Source of the DNA: Wuchereria bancrofti
Taxonomy: Eukaryota; Nematoda; Chromadorea; Rhabditida; Onchocercidae
DNA: 64,000 bases
Assembly (NCBI GenBank): GCA_005281725.1
Contig: SSBO01000008.1
Span: 682,001-746,000 of the forward strand
Direction of reading: 5' to 3'
Shown: piece by piece, positions 1 through 13,371 of the stretch
Position numbering within the stretch: the stretch's first letter is position 1
How the letters are laid out: each line of letters opens with the position of its first letter
Program-made: the position numbers and the translations under genes
Notes under the pieces: model-generated
The model's input: only the letters and a program-made list of their open reading frames with translations
The model's database searches: none
What the model was told of the DNA's origin: nothing

Positions 1-2677
1 TGCTATATTAATTTATTATTTTTATTTATTAGAAATTTGCTTTTTATTATTCTGGTATTATGTTTAAAATTTTCTTTCGCTAAATATTAATTTAATTTAA
101 TTTTTATAAGTTTTTTTAATGATATTGATTTACTGCCGTATAATTATTAATGATATTTTATTAATATTCATATTTTTACCGTTTTTACGTTTATTATTTA
201 TAAATTGCAATTTTTTTTTCATCTTATTATAAAAATATTTATTATATTCGTACTTCAAAATGAAAAGTCATTTATATTGCTATTCTATTTTTTTCCTCAT
301 TTTTTAACTCTATAATATTGCATTTACTTTAATTCAAAAATTCATATTTCCACATTTTTTTATGAGTTCATTTTGATATACTTTACAGAAATTACTATTT
401 TAAAGAAAAATTTTTTAAAAAATTGAAAGAAAAAGGATGATGAAAGGGAAGGAAGGAAGGAAAAAGGAAAAAGTAAAAAGACATATCCTTTTACAAAACA
501 AATATTTCGTGAAACTTTAGAAATCTTTTCCTTTTTTTATTCATATTAAACAAATAAATTAGTTACTCTAACGTGAAAAAAATCCAATCTCTTAAATTAT
601 TTCTCATTTCTCATTGTAATATCCATTATTATTTTTAAATTACTACTTTTTGATAATTTGTTTCAAAAAAAAAAGAATTATCACGAATCTTTTATTCTCA
701 CACATTCCTAACTATGATAATACCATAGTATAATCATAAATTCCTAAAAGTTAAATCATAATTTATTTCCTTTCTTTCCTTTTATCGATTTTATTTTCAA
801 AATTATTCTTTCATACCTATTATTTAACTACGTTTTGGTATTTTTTTGCAATACCACTGTTTAAATATGTATCACTGTGATAGTTATAATAATTTTAATT
901 TAATCTAAGCAGAAGTGAAAAGCTATCAATTATTTCAAATTTTCTTTTTTCTTTGATTAATGATATTTTAGTGAGAAATTCCATGAGTGATGGAAATTAT
1001 AAATTAAAATGTTCGCTAGTAAAACTTTTATATTTCATTTCAAATTCATTAGTGATATTTAGTAGTTGTGAAATATTTTATCACTTAATTTATCAATTTA
1101 CCTAATTTCAACTTTAGAAAAGAAAAAAGAAACAAAATGAAGTTTATACTAAAGCATCATTCNCATTTCCTTCCGTGGTAGAAATACTTTTTCCTCTTTT
1201 TTTTTCATACCAACCGTTTACCCTTTCGCCTGCTATTCCTGCTGCTATCACTATCTTTACATTTTTTTTTTAACTTGATATCATTTCTTCTCTCCTATCA
1301 TTTCGCTTTTTCTTTTTTGATTACGTTTAATAAATATTTCCCTTTTCCTTTTTTTGCTTCTCAAAAAAAAAAAAAGTTCTACAGTTAATTTATTTATAAC
1401 AATAGTTTTGAACGTGAAATTTACTCAATTTTATTTGATTCAACAAATCATTTTTTGATATAAATTCATTTTAATTTGACTTAATTTATTTCAAGTTTCA
1501 TTCATTTCCTTCAAATGCTATATTAATTTATTATTTTTATTTATTAGAAATTTGCTTTTTATTATTCTGGTATTATGTTTAAAATTTTCTTTCGCTAAAT
1601 ATTAATTTAATTTAATTTTTATAAGTTTTTTTAATGATATTGATTTACTGCCGTATAATTATTAATGATATTTTATTAATATTCATATTTTTACCGTTTT
1701 TACGTTTATTATTTATAAATTGCAATTTTTTTTTCATCTTATTATAAAAATATTTATTATATTCGTACTTCAAAATGAAAAGTCATTTATATTGCTATTC
1801 TATTTTTTTCCTCATTTTTTAACTCTATAATATTGCATTTACTTTAATTCAAAAATTCATATTTCCACATTTTTTTATGAGTTCATTTTGATATACTTTA
1901 CAGAAATTACTATTTTAAAGAAAAATTTTTTAAAAAATTGAAAGAAAAAGGATGATGAAAGGGAAGGAAGGAAGGAAAAAGGAAAAAGTAAAAAGACATA
2001 TCCTTTTACAAAACAAATATTTCGTGAAACTTTAGAAATCTTTTCCTTTTTTTATTCATATTAAACAAATAAATTAGTTACTCTAACGTGAAAAAAATCC
2101 AATCTCTTAAATTATTTCTCATTTCTCATTGTAATATCCATTATTATTTTTAAATTACTACTTTTTGATAATTTGTTTCAAAAAAAAAAGAATTATCACG
2201 AATCTTTTATTCTCACACATTCCTAACTATGATAATACCATAGTATAATCATAAATTCCTAAAAGTTAAATCATAATTTATTTCCTTTCTTTCCTTTTAT
2301 CGATTTTATTTTCAAAATTATTCTTTCATACCTATTATTTAACTACGTTTTGGTATTTTTTTGCAATACCACTGTTTAAATATGTATCACTGTGATAGTT
2401 ATAATAATTTTAATTTAATCTAAGCAGAAGTGAAAAGCTATCAATTATTTCAAATTTTCTTTTTTCTTTGATTAATGATATTTTAGTGAGAAATTCCATG
2501 AGTGATGGAAATTATAAATTAAAATGTTCGCTAGTAAAACTTTTATATTTCATTTCAAATTCATTAGTGATATTTAGTAGTTGTGAAATATTTTATCACT
2601 TAATTTATCAATTTACCTAATTTCAACTTTAGAAAAGAAAAAAGAAACAAAATGAAGTTTATACTAAAGCATCATTC
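1..2677. repeat. Exact direct duplication flanking gap at 1163
   Basis: Bases 1-1162 are repeated at 1516-2677, and the first copy ends exactly at the single N at 1163. The bases 1164-1515 that precede the second copy probably also precede the first copy outside the window, which would make a contig-end overlap of about 1514 bp. No coding sequence is visible in either copy. Most likely an unmerged assembly overlap rather than biology. Confidence 0.93.
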
Positions 2678-5600
2678 TTTTTTTTTTGTTTCTAAATAAT
2701 AACAAATTGAATGAATCATATTAGCTTTATTTTTTAAATTTGGTTAGTCATATTTTATCATGTCTTATTTATTTTCTAATTATTTTCATGAATAATGTTT
2801 AATTAATCAGATGATTAACAAGCTGAATAATTACATCATTTAAGCAATAGCCAAATATTTAATAGCATTGATAATAATTAATTGCATATCCCATTTTATT
2901 CAATTCAAATTTTTTTCGATTTAACAACTATAAACGCCCATAAAATAATGAATCATTCCATTTTGTTTCAAACACTTTACGAATTAATTTCTGTAATTTT
3001 CTAATCACTTCAAATTTTCAACTTCCTAAATTTTATGCCATTTTCATTTTTACATTTCGGATCGTATTAGTTTCTCTTTTTTTTCTTTTTCTTTCTTCCC
3101 TTTCTTTCCTTTTTCTTTTGTCATTTTGTGTCCCTTCAAACATGAGCGGAGTTACAGTTACTTTTATCGTTTTATCAAAATTTCGTAAAGTTTACTTATC
3201 ATTTATCAATAATTACTTATCCTAATTACTCATCATGATTATCATTACTATCATTGTGATCATTGAATCCATATTACGACGACAAAATGTTACTTATATA
3301 CGGTTTTAAGATTTTATAATATTTACTTGTCCTTATCATAGTTATTACTAACATTTCTAATATTTATTTTCTGACTTATCAAATCTTACCAAACCGCGTT
3401 TTTCAGAACTTTATTTTCTGATTAATGATTGAAAATTTGTAAGAATTCTCAATGAATTTTTTTTATTAAACAACAGATAAATGAATGAAGGGATGGACGT
3501 GAGAGAAAGAAAAGGAAAAAAGAAAGAGAGGAGACAATCACCGCCCACTAGGGCAGTAACATTCCATCTTCTTTACAGCCCACCAAATATTTCAGGACAT
3601 GATTTTTCCATTGCGCTCAAATCTAAGAGTTAGTGAAGCCATAATATTTCATTAAGAATCATTGTTACTGTTATCGTTGTCATTATATTATCATTAAGGA
3701 GGTAATTATGTCATTATCACCAATTAATGGTAAAATGATAATTTATCTTAACGTTAATTGAAGGAATAGTTTGGAGGAATAATCACGCAAAGTATGTAAA
3801 TATTCTCATAAATTTTCAGTCCTTTACAAGTGGTATAAATGATAAGTTCAAGACAATTTCTGACTGAGTAAAGCAATTAATTTAATCACTATTATTGTAG
3901 TTTGTCAATTATTGCTGTTATCACCAACATTATTATAATTCGCGTCACTATAGTTATTATCATCATCATTTTATTATTTATTATTATTAATATTATTATT
4001 ATTGCTCTTGCCATTATTATTAATTATTAATTGTTATTATCATCGTTATCATTTATCACTAGCATATTTATCATCGTTATTATTACAAATTCTGAAGTAA
4101 TTTATTAAATTTCGAAATTCACAGATAATCCGAACGTTATATTTTGGATGAAATAAATTATTCTTATAATTAATATTAGAATTAAATAAACATTTTGATG
4201 TAACTACTAGTTAAAGTTATGTAATCTCAGTAGTTTTCATTTTTATTTTTTATTATCCATTATTTAAAATTTATTTTTTGACAAAGCTATGTCAATAAAT
4301 TTAACTTTTCATTGCTATACTTAAGTACTTTTTTTTCAAAAAAGAGGAGTTCTCTCTTGCATGCCATTAAATCGATTCTGCGCTTCAGCTCTTAAGCAAA
4401 AAGTGCAAAATTCCTGTTAAAGTAAGTTTATCTGTTTAAGTTCACTTTTATGCTGAAATATTTGTTCGATTTATTATTTTCATTTTTTTTTTCATTTCAT
4501 GCCATCAACTTTTATTACTTTTCACATCTGTAGAGTAAATAAATCTAAACAAGTTTTTGGTATAAAATCCTATTTATCGTTTCTAGCAACTTAAAAAAAA
4601 CGAAACTATTCCATCTTAGCTTAAATATTAGCCTTAACTTTAACTACAATATCATGCCAGACTTTTAATTTTTCTTTTTCATCCTAATCTTTGCAACTTT
4701 ATGTTTTTAATTTGGTATTAAATTAATTTTTAATGTTTACAATAAATTTTTATTGAATTTATAAAATGTCATATTACATACAATAAGTGCTAAATTTTTC
4801 TTTCCACCTTTGCCTTTTTTTTCTTACCTTAATTTTTATGCATTTATGATTTTGAACAATCTTTTTAAAAAATTTAGTCTTTAACAAATTGCACGTTTTT
4901 TTTTCTTTTTTAATTTGATAAGACAATTTGTTTTTATTTATACACTTCGAGAAATTTTAAAGCTTTTATATCAAACTTACTGAAACTTTTTTTCGAAAAA
5001 ACCACTTTATTTGCTAAATTGATTCGATCTACTATAAATATTTTCGTAGTAGTATATAAGATCATCTATGAATGTTTCACCATCTTTATCAGTATAAATT
5101 GGCAAAAATCAGATCATTTACTGATAATGCATTTTTTTTATTTTGAAAATATTCGGGAATATATCCCAATATATTTTAGTATTGTCAGGATTTTGCCCGT
5201 CTAACATTACAAAATAAGATCCCAGAAATAAATACCGCTAAATTCAGAAAATAAATATATTTTTTATCACTATCTATTATAGCATTGTTAAATTTCCATT
5301 ATCATCTAGAAGACAATTAGTATTTATCAAAGAATTTCAAATTTCATCGACAAACTAAGTGATGTTTTGTAATTCTTTAAAGTGATATTGAAAAATTAAT
5401 TTTTCATTAATTCATCAATGACATTCAATTACCAATTCTCAATTTTTGAATGCTAAGCTTTACCAAATGTTTACAAAGTCTTATTGCGCATTAATTTTAA
5501 TAGAATTGAGAAACCATCTATTTTATACCTAAAATGATAAAATATTCAACTATTGAAGGATATTTATTTTGGAGAACAAAGATTGGTGTGGTCATTTTTA

Positions 5601-7841
5601 TTCAGTAAGGTTATTTTATTAATATTAAGAAAGGGTAAAGTAATATTATTTTAATTTTCGAAAGAAAGGCATGAAAAATAGACAAAATGCATTAAATGAA
5701 GTACTTCAGAGAAATGTTTTGATTCTCCAAATTATGGAAAAAAAGCAAACATCGTAGGGTTAAATGAAATTATGACTAAAGTTTAAAAATTACAATAAAT
5801 TTGGTGAGAAGATTTAAGAAGCAAAAAAAAAGAAATTAATTCTATTATGAAATAGAATATAATAGCTTATTTGTGACTGTTCTTCATTGTATATGTATTT
5901 ATTTAAATGGTTCTATTTATATTTACATAGATTTGTTAAATGACACGCATATGTAAACAGCGAAATAATTCAAGCATTTCAAACAACAAACATCCGAAAA
6001 AAATTCAATTTTGAAAAAGTAAATTTAAAATTTTGATAAAATATAAGATGGAAATATTTCGAATAAGCAAAAGAAAAAAGAACGGAAAGCTGATGTAATA
6101 ACGGAAATAGAAAAAAAAGAAAAATAGAAATACAAAGGAGAAAAGCGAGAGAAAGGGAAAGGAGGATATGAAATAAAGGTAGAAACGGTCGAAAATTAAA
6201 AAATAATCATAAAATGATCGAAATTTTTTAAGCAAATTCATATAAATTTTGTATAATTTTTTTTAATCGAAAATGAAAAAAGTATAAGAAAGATAGTGGA
6301 AGAGAGAGAGAAAAAAAGAGGAAGAAAAAAATATATATCATATAGGTTATTGTCACCAATTTTAATACTAACAAATTGACACTATCAAAACCATTTTAGT
6401 CTCTTTTCAAAAAATGTCATATTTTTCCTACTAAAATTGTCAAATATTAATCCATTCCTCTATCTCCGTTTGTCTCTCTCCAACTTATTTTATCCAAAAA
6501 ATTTTTCCCCATTTATTTCCCTCCATATTCTTTTTTTCTCAGCTGCTACATGACCGATATTTTTATTCGAGAAAAGCAGAAATAAAAACTGAAAAAAAAA
6601 AACGAAAGAAAAAATTGAAATAATTTATCAAAAATTACTACATTCATGTTTGAATTTTTTTTAGAATGAGAGAAAAAGATTAAAAAAAAAACAGAAAAAA
6701 AGAAATGAGATAATTTTACTGATTTGATGAAAATTACTTTTTTCTTTCCGGTCTCTCTCTACCTCTCCATTTCTTCTTTTTTATATTCTTTCTAATTTTT
6801 CCTATAATTTTAGCTCTTTTTTTGTTTTTTGCTGAATAAAAATATTTTAATTTCTTAAAACTTTTTTCGATACTTACAAATGCTAATCTTATCAAGTCGA
6901 TGATTGTTTTGCTAGTATTTTTTTCAAATAAAATTCCATTTTATTTAGTGTAAAAACATTTTTGAGTCACATTTCCATTATGTCACATCTTTTTTTTTTT
7001 TTTTTGTTATTTCTTCTTCAATGAATGTATTAATTTGCAAAATTAATTCACTCAATCAAAGTTTTATTTATTTTTTTAAAAAATTATTTTAACCATAGGA
7101 TTTCTGTAGTTTTTCTATTTTTTATTGTTTTCTAAATTGATTTTGACGTTTGATTTAAAATTGGCTTTTTTATTTATTTTTATGTCAAATCGTTGAAGAG
7201 CAATTTTATTCTGTTTGTAGTATTCGTTCATTTTTCATTCACAGAAGAAATTTTCAAAATTTTTATTGATTGCTAAATTATCGAATTTATCTTTAGACAA
7301 AAAGAAAAAAATAAATTTCGGAATTAAAAAAAATTTTTTTTTCGAAAAAGATAATGGCCTACATATAATCTTTTCATATTTTCGTGATATATGATGATAT
7401 AATCATTGTCAAAAAAGTGAAATTACAAGCATAATTTCAAACTATTTACTTAACGAATAATAACGATTATATATGTCAATTAGTAAGATAAACTTGAAAA
7501 TTTTTAATTTTTATTATTTCTGTATTTCAAGTAATTAAATTTGAAAAAAGTAGTTCAATCGGCTAATTAAATGATGATACGATATCATTTATAGCATACT
7601 TTTATATTTTAATGGGCAGTCTGTCTAATAATAATAAGTCTAAATGAATTATCATTCTCTGTTAATTGCTGATAAAACCATATTTGTAAACTATTTTCCT
7701 TATCATTTGCTAGTTTTTTTCCACCTTCTTCAATCAAATTCATTTCTTTTCTTTTCTTTTTTCTGTACTAATTTCAAGTGTTATTTTAATCGATTATCAT
7801 TTCTAATTTATATTTTTTGACTTTTAATCTCCTTTTTTTTC
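2678..7841. other. AT-rich gene-free stretch
   Basis: I see no exon with credible splice sites or protein similarity here. The stretch has long poly-A/poly-T runs, ATT/AAT microsatellite patches (about 3950-4090) and purine-rich tracts (about 6060-6330 and 6560-6720). Short open frames occur only as expected in AT-rich DNA. Confidence 0.7.
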
Positions 7842-9610
7842 TCCCACTTTTCATTCATTTTTTCTTATCATCTTTGAGTAACTTTGCTTTATTGAAAAAA
7901 GAGCAACTTGCATTATCTTTTTCTTTTTCTACATCTCTATAAATAATTAATTCAAATATTATTTTTTTCCTCAAAGCAATTTATAAATTTATATGATAGT
8001 ATAAACAAAATGAATTAAATGAAACACATTTAACGACTTCCTGTTACGATTTTACTTCAGTTAGTACTATTTTTTCTTTTGTTTTGAATTTTTTTAAATC
8101 ATATCCAGTCTAAATTTTGATTCAATAAAAACCTTAATCAGCACCCATATAGATGATTTTTTAATATTTTGATAAAATAAATCTAAGATTTTGAAGTTTA
8201 TGTTTATTAGAAAGGTGCTTGGAAACTAGAAAAATAGGAAAAAAAATTGAAATTATTTATTAAACTTTCAATTAACTCCTATGATTTTGGATTAAATTTG
8301 GGAATGATAGCAGAATTATTATATTTGCAAAATTATTATCAAAATTACCAATACAAATGAAGCAATCATTGATTAATTAATGCTTACTTAATTTTTGTCC
8401 CACAATTTTGTTGTGACAAGTATATTTTTGGCACTGATTGATTTATTCTATTTCAAATTATTTGTTTCATTCGCGGATAAATTTAAAATTTTTTGTGCTA
8501 AGAAATTTGCTTCTTTTTTTCAGACATTTATGTCTTTTTCGCACTTTTTCCCTTTTTTGAACTTAAATCATTTTGATGAATTTTTCGTTACTTTGAAAAT
8601 TAAGCAAAACTTTTGAAAAAATTTCAAGAATAATAGGCTCATATAACTTAATAGAATCAAATTTCTGAAATTTAAGTCAGATTTTATTTAAACTCGACAT
8701 CGGCTTGTTGAATCTATAACAATCTNTCCCACTTTTCATTCATTTTTTCTTATCATCTTTGAGTAACTTTGCTTTATTGAAAAAAGAGCAACTTGCATTA
8801 TCTTTTTCTTTTTCTACATCTCTATAAATAATTAATTCAAATATTATTTTTTTCCTCAAAGCAATTTATAAATTTATATGATAGTATAAACAAAATGAAT
8901 TAAATGAAACACATTTAACGACTTCCTGTTACGATTTTACTTCAGTTAGTACTATTTTTTCTTTTGTTTTGAATTTTTTTAAATCATATCCAGTCTAAAT
9001 TTTGATTCAATAAAAACCTTAATCAGCACCCATATAGATGATTTTTTAATATTTTGATAAAATAAATCTAAGATTTTGAAGTTTATGTTTATTAGAAAGG
9101 TGCTTGGAAACTAGAAAAATAGGAAAAAAAATTGAAATTATTTATTAAACTTTCAATTAACTCCTATGATTTTGGATTAAATTTGGGAATGATAGCAGAA
9201 TTATTATATTTGCAAAATTATTATCAAAATTACCAATACAAATGAAGCAATCATTGATTAATTAATGCTTACTTAATTTTTGTCCCACAATTTTGTTGTG
9301 ACAAGTATATTTTTGGCACTGATTGATTTATTCTATTTCAAATTATTTGTTTCATTCGCGGATAAATTTAAAATTTTTTGTGCTAAGAAATTTGCTTCTT
9401 TTTTTCAGACATTTATGTCTTTTTCGCACTTTTTCCCTTTTTTGAACTTAAATCATTTTGATGAATTTTTCGTTACTTTGAAAATTAAGCAAAACTTTTG
9501 AAAAAATTTCAAGAATAATAGGCTCATATAACTTAATAGAATCAAATTTCTGAAATTTAAGTCAGATTTTATTTAAACTCGACATCGGCTTGTTGAATCT
9601 ATAACAATCT
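7842..9610. repeat. Exact direct duplication flanking gap at 8726
   Basis: Bases 7842-8725 (884 bp) are repeated at 8727-9610. The copies abut the single N at 8726 on both sides. Two identical 73-residue open frames inside the copies are a by-product and show no gene features. Interpreted as overlapping contig ends that were not merged. Confidence 0.95.
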
Positions 9611-10740
9611 ATCAATTTTTATCTATTTAATCAATCCATGCTTACCACTAAATATTGTAGTATTATAATTACATTTTATAAATGATAGAAAAAAAGAATC
9701 ATGCAATAATTCAACATTTACAAAAATGGACGAATTAAAGTGATCTCACTGTAATCAGTTAATCAGTTAAGTAAGCTTCAATGAAATTTCGGAAAGAGAC
9801 GAAAGAACAAAAAAAAAAAAGACAGTATTTCTATTATCATTCGTATTTCGCTGTCCGCATATTAAATATAACTAGCAACGATTTTTGCATTTTCAATTTT
9901 TTTCATCTTTGTCATCTTCTGTTTTTTTCAAACAGTAAAGGTCATTTGAAGGACATCGTTTCCAAAAATATGAATTTTGGAGAGTGGAAAAAATGAAATA
10001 GTTCAAAGTCGGCTATGGATTAATGTTAGTATCTACACAGTTTCCGAATAAAAATAATTTTAAACGAACTTTTCTATTTCATTGCTAACAGTTTATCCAT
10101 CCAATAAGTTATGGATTTCTAATTAATAATAATAATAACTATAATAATAACAACAATACTAATGATAACAGTTATATTAATAATATAATAATAATAACAG
10201 TAGTAATAAATAAATGAATTAATTAATAATAAGCTTTCTGAGAGATAAGATTTGAGTAATATTTGAGCGATGATGTCCTGGAATTTTTCGCTGATAAACT
10301 GTACAAAAATAAATTGTTTATGATATATTTCGTATTTATATTTTGTGTACACGTATTCTGGGTTTAAAAATTGCATAAACTATAATCTAATAACCACATA
10401 ATATTTACTTAGGTATCATAATCTGTTCTTTCTAAACCTCAAAATTATATGTTGCAATTTAAGAGTCGTTATGTGTTACGTTCCTATTCTGTTATTAACA
10501 TTAAATCATCGATGAATACAGATGATACCTAACCATTTGCAATCCAAATATATTCTATCAAAAGTGAAGTGTTGAAATGTTGATTCATAATTAATTAAAC
10601 CGTCAAATTTACCTTTTTAATTAGCAAACTATCATATGGTCTGACATTTAAATGGGTCAATCCAATCTTTGGCTATAACAGCAATAATTTGTAGTAGCCT
10701 AAGTCTAAATAACAATATTCCTGCCTTGTGTATATAACTC
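9611..10740. other. AT-rich gene-free stretch with AAT microsatellite
   Basis: No recognisable exon. An AAT/AAC-type trinucleotide microsatellite lies at about 10123-10220. Short open frames here have low-complexity translations and lack splice context. Confidence 0.6.
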
Positions 10741-10799
10741 TTAAGGAGAAACGTTGAAGAAGAATAAATAGTACGAAATCAATGAAATAGAATTAGTAA

Positions 10800-11225
10800 C
10801 TTTTTCAATGTTCGCATATGTATGTGTGCATGTACGTATGTGAGTGTATGTAAGAGTATGATGTGTATGTAACGGCGGATGCAATGAGTACAAGAATGTT
10901 TCTCGAGATAAGGGGTGGAACGTCTCGTCGAGAACGAACAAATGCACAATGAGGAACAACCCAAAACATGGCTGTAAATCAAGACCTGAACTATTGTGTA
11001 TATGTGTGTACATGTGTCTATGTGTATCTGTGCATGTGTGTATGCATGTATGTGTGTTTATTTGTGTATGTGTACATGCGTGTATGTTCATTTATGAGCA
11101 TAGTTAAAGAACGCATGTGATTATGTGTATATGTATGGGTAGTATGTGGGTGTGTATCTATGCAGTGGATGTGTATAGGTGTGTGTGGTCATGTATATTA
11201 TGTATGCATATGTCCATGTTGTAAT
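10800..11225. repeat. GT/TATG-rich minisatellite-like block
   Basis: The + strand is dominated by degenerate TGTG, TATG and GTATG units. A non-repetitive, GC-richer insert of about 110 bp (about 10870-10985) interrupts the block and contains imperfect inverted arms around CTCGAG and TCGAGA. Open frames on the - strand give Thr/His-rich low-complexity peptides and are not genes. Confidence 0.8.
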
Positions 11226-11309
11226 ACATTAACGAATGGCTAACTAGAAGAAAACTAACTCATATTTTCTTTTCTACGCTTTCCTACGATCCTTCCCATC
11301 CTTCCAATA

Positions 11310-12060
11310 TCCATTTATCATGTGTCACACCATATATATCGCCACACCACATACTATACATCATACCATGTCACATATCAGCATATCATACCATACCATA
11401 ACCATGTTATACATGTACCACCACACAGCATATATCACCATTTATCATATTATACCATGTTACTATAAGCATACCATACACATACCGTATGTCACATATC
11501 ATACCATACCATAACCATATTACACTACATGTGCCATCACACCACGTAAGCATATACCATATCACCATTTATCATATTATACCACATATACCATGTTATA
11601 CAAGAATACCATATACATTACCGTATGTCACATATCAGTACACCATACTTTTTGCCATCGTATGTCACACTACATATCATATACCGTACAACGTCATATC
11701 ACATATACCGCACGTCATACTATATATCTGCATATACCATACCATCCCATCCCACTAGCACCACATACCGTACAATAGCACACCATACACAATATACCAG
11801 ATATACTATAGCATGTACTATACCATGCCTATACTACACCATGCCACCACCATATACCATATCATGTCGTGCCATGTACCATATGCCACTCAACATACCA
11901 CTCATATACCATATATCCATGTCACACCATATACCATATATCATGCAACATACCATATCATATGTATATCATAGACCATATCATATACCACACATCACAG
12001 CACATATCATATGTGATATATATATATGCCATCACATGTCATATCATTACGTATTATCAC
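11310..12060. repeat. CATACCATA-type degenerate tandem repeat
   Basis: About 750 bp built from degenerate CATACCATA, CATATCA and ACCATGT units, with the + strand rich in A and C and very poor in G. Overlapping frames stay open only because the repeat lacks stops; their translations (His, Thr, Tyr, Ile) are repeat-derived. It lies just after the GT-rich block, so the base skew between strands switches at about 11.25-11.3 kb. Confidence 0.88.
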
Positions 12061-13371
12061 AATTAAACGAAAAGTTAAGGCTTAAATGTAATTCCGAAAT
12101 TTTTATTCAGGAATATCTAATAAGGCATTAGAAATGATACATTTCATGGTATAATAATGATTATTATTAGGGAACGTATTTTGTTATCATTATAATCGCA
12201 ATTATCATTTATAATGTAACCGCACTATTATTCTCTATATTTATTGTAATTCATTATTTTCTTATTCTCTTCCCATTCTCATTTAGTTCTTTCTAAATGC
12301 TAGCCATACGAATCATGTAGATTATTTTTCCCAAAATGGCTACAATTTGAAATTATCATTGTTGAGTTGTAATGGTTCCGAATAAGGAAGTACTATGAGA
12401 TAATCAATCAGCATTTTAGATTATAAGAAAATTATACTACGCACCAAACTGTTCATCAAATCTATTAATGTTTACGGGAGATAATCAGTCAACAATATCA
12501 TTTAGATTTCGTAAAATTTAAATTTTAGCTCATTATGTTCCAAAAAACTGGAAATTAGTTTCGAATAATTTCCATTATTCTTATTTTACAAACTGTTTTG
12601 CCAAAAATTAAATTTGCAGTGATTGTTGTCTGATATTCTGTTTGGTATTTCATCCTTTTTTCTTCCTTCTTTCTTTCTTTAATAAGTTTTTTAAAACTTT
12701 TTTAATAGGTTTCTTTCAAACCCAAATTTAAGTTCCATTTAAATTTAATTTGACGCTTGCTTAAACTAAATTGTTTTTACAGAAATTATTCTTTTTTGAT
12801 TTATAGTAATAGTTGAAGACAAAACAACAGCAATACCAACTACTACTGCTACTGCAATTATTATCACTGCTAATAATTCTAATACTACTGCTACTATTAT
12901 TATCAATAACGACGAATTTGAAACAAAATTGATATTTCTGGCCAATTATTTATTAAACTCATCCTTTTATTTTCGTTCCTATTCCATTCATCTATTAATT
13001 AATTAATTTATTATTATTATCAATATTATTACTGTTGTCAATAAATGATACAAACTGTTCAAAAATAAAGAAGGGAAACAAAAAAAAGGAAGAAAAAAGA
13101 AAAAAGCAAAAAAAACGAGAATGTGTAATGTGAATCAATATGAATATTGCTTGTAATTTACATAACAATAATTATCTAAAATACAAGTAAACAATAACAA
13201 CAACCAAACAACAAGAAAAAAACTAATAACACTAGTGATAATTGTCAGCTTACAAAACGGAGATATTACTACTAAAATAAATCCAAGTCAGCTTTGAAAT
13301 ATTTGCTGAAAATTCTAAATGTAATTCAATCATCATACATATATTACTAATATTACTATTATTATACTGTA
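12061..13371. other. AT-rich intergenic stretch upstream of the proteoglycan-like gene
   Basis: No exon is supported. Trinucleotide repeats of ATT and ACT type lie at about 12830-12910 and 13005-13035. The segment may hold the 5' UTR and promoter of the gene that starts at 13372, but I recognise no specific element. Confidence 0.5.

Noticed and set aside
8395..9501. Identical 73-codon frames, Phe-rich
   Set aside because: Artifact of the overlap at 8726; Phe-rich translation is expected from TTT-rich DNA.
10741..11091. Reverse-strand frames of 67 and 116 codons rich in His/Thr
   Set aside because: Repeat-derived low-complexity translation; the unique insert inside shows no known domain.
11320..12131. 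Several overlapping open frames of 61-168 codons
   Set aside because: They are translations of the CATACCATA repeat in all three frames; no gene composition or splice support.
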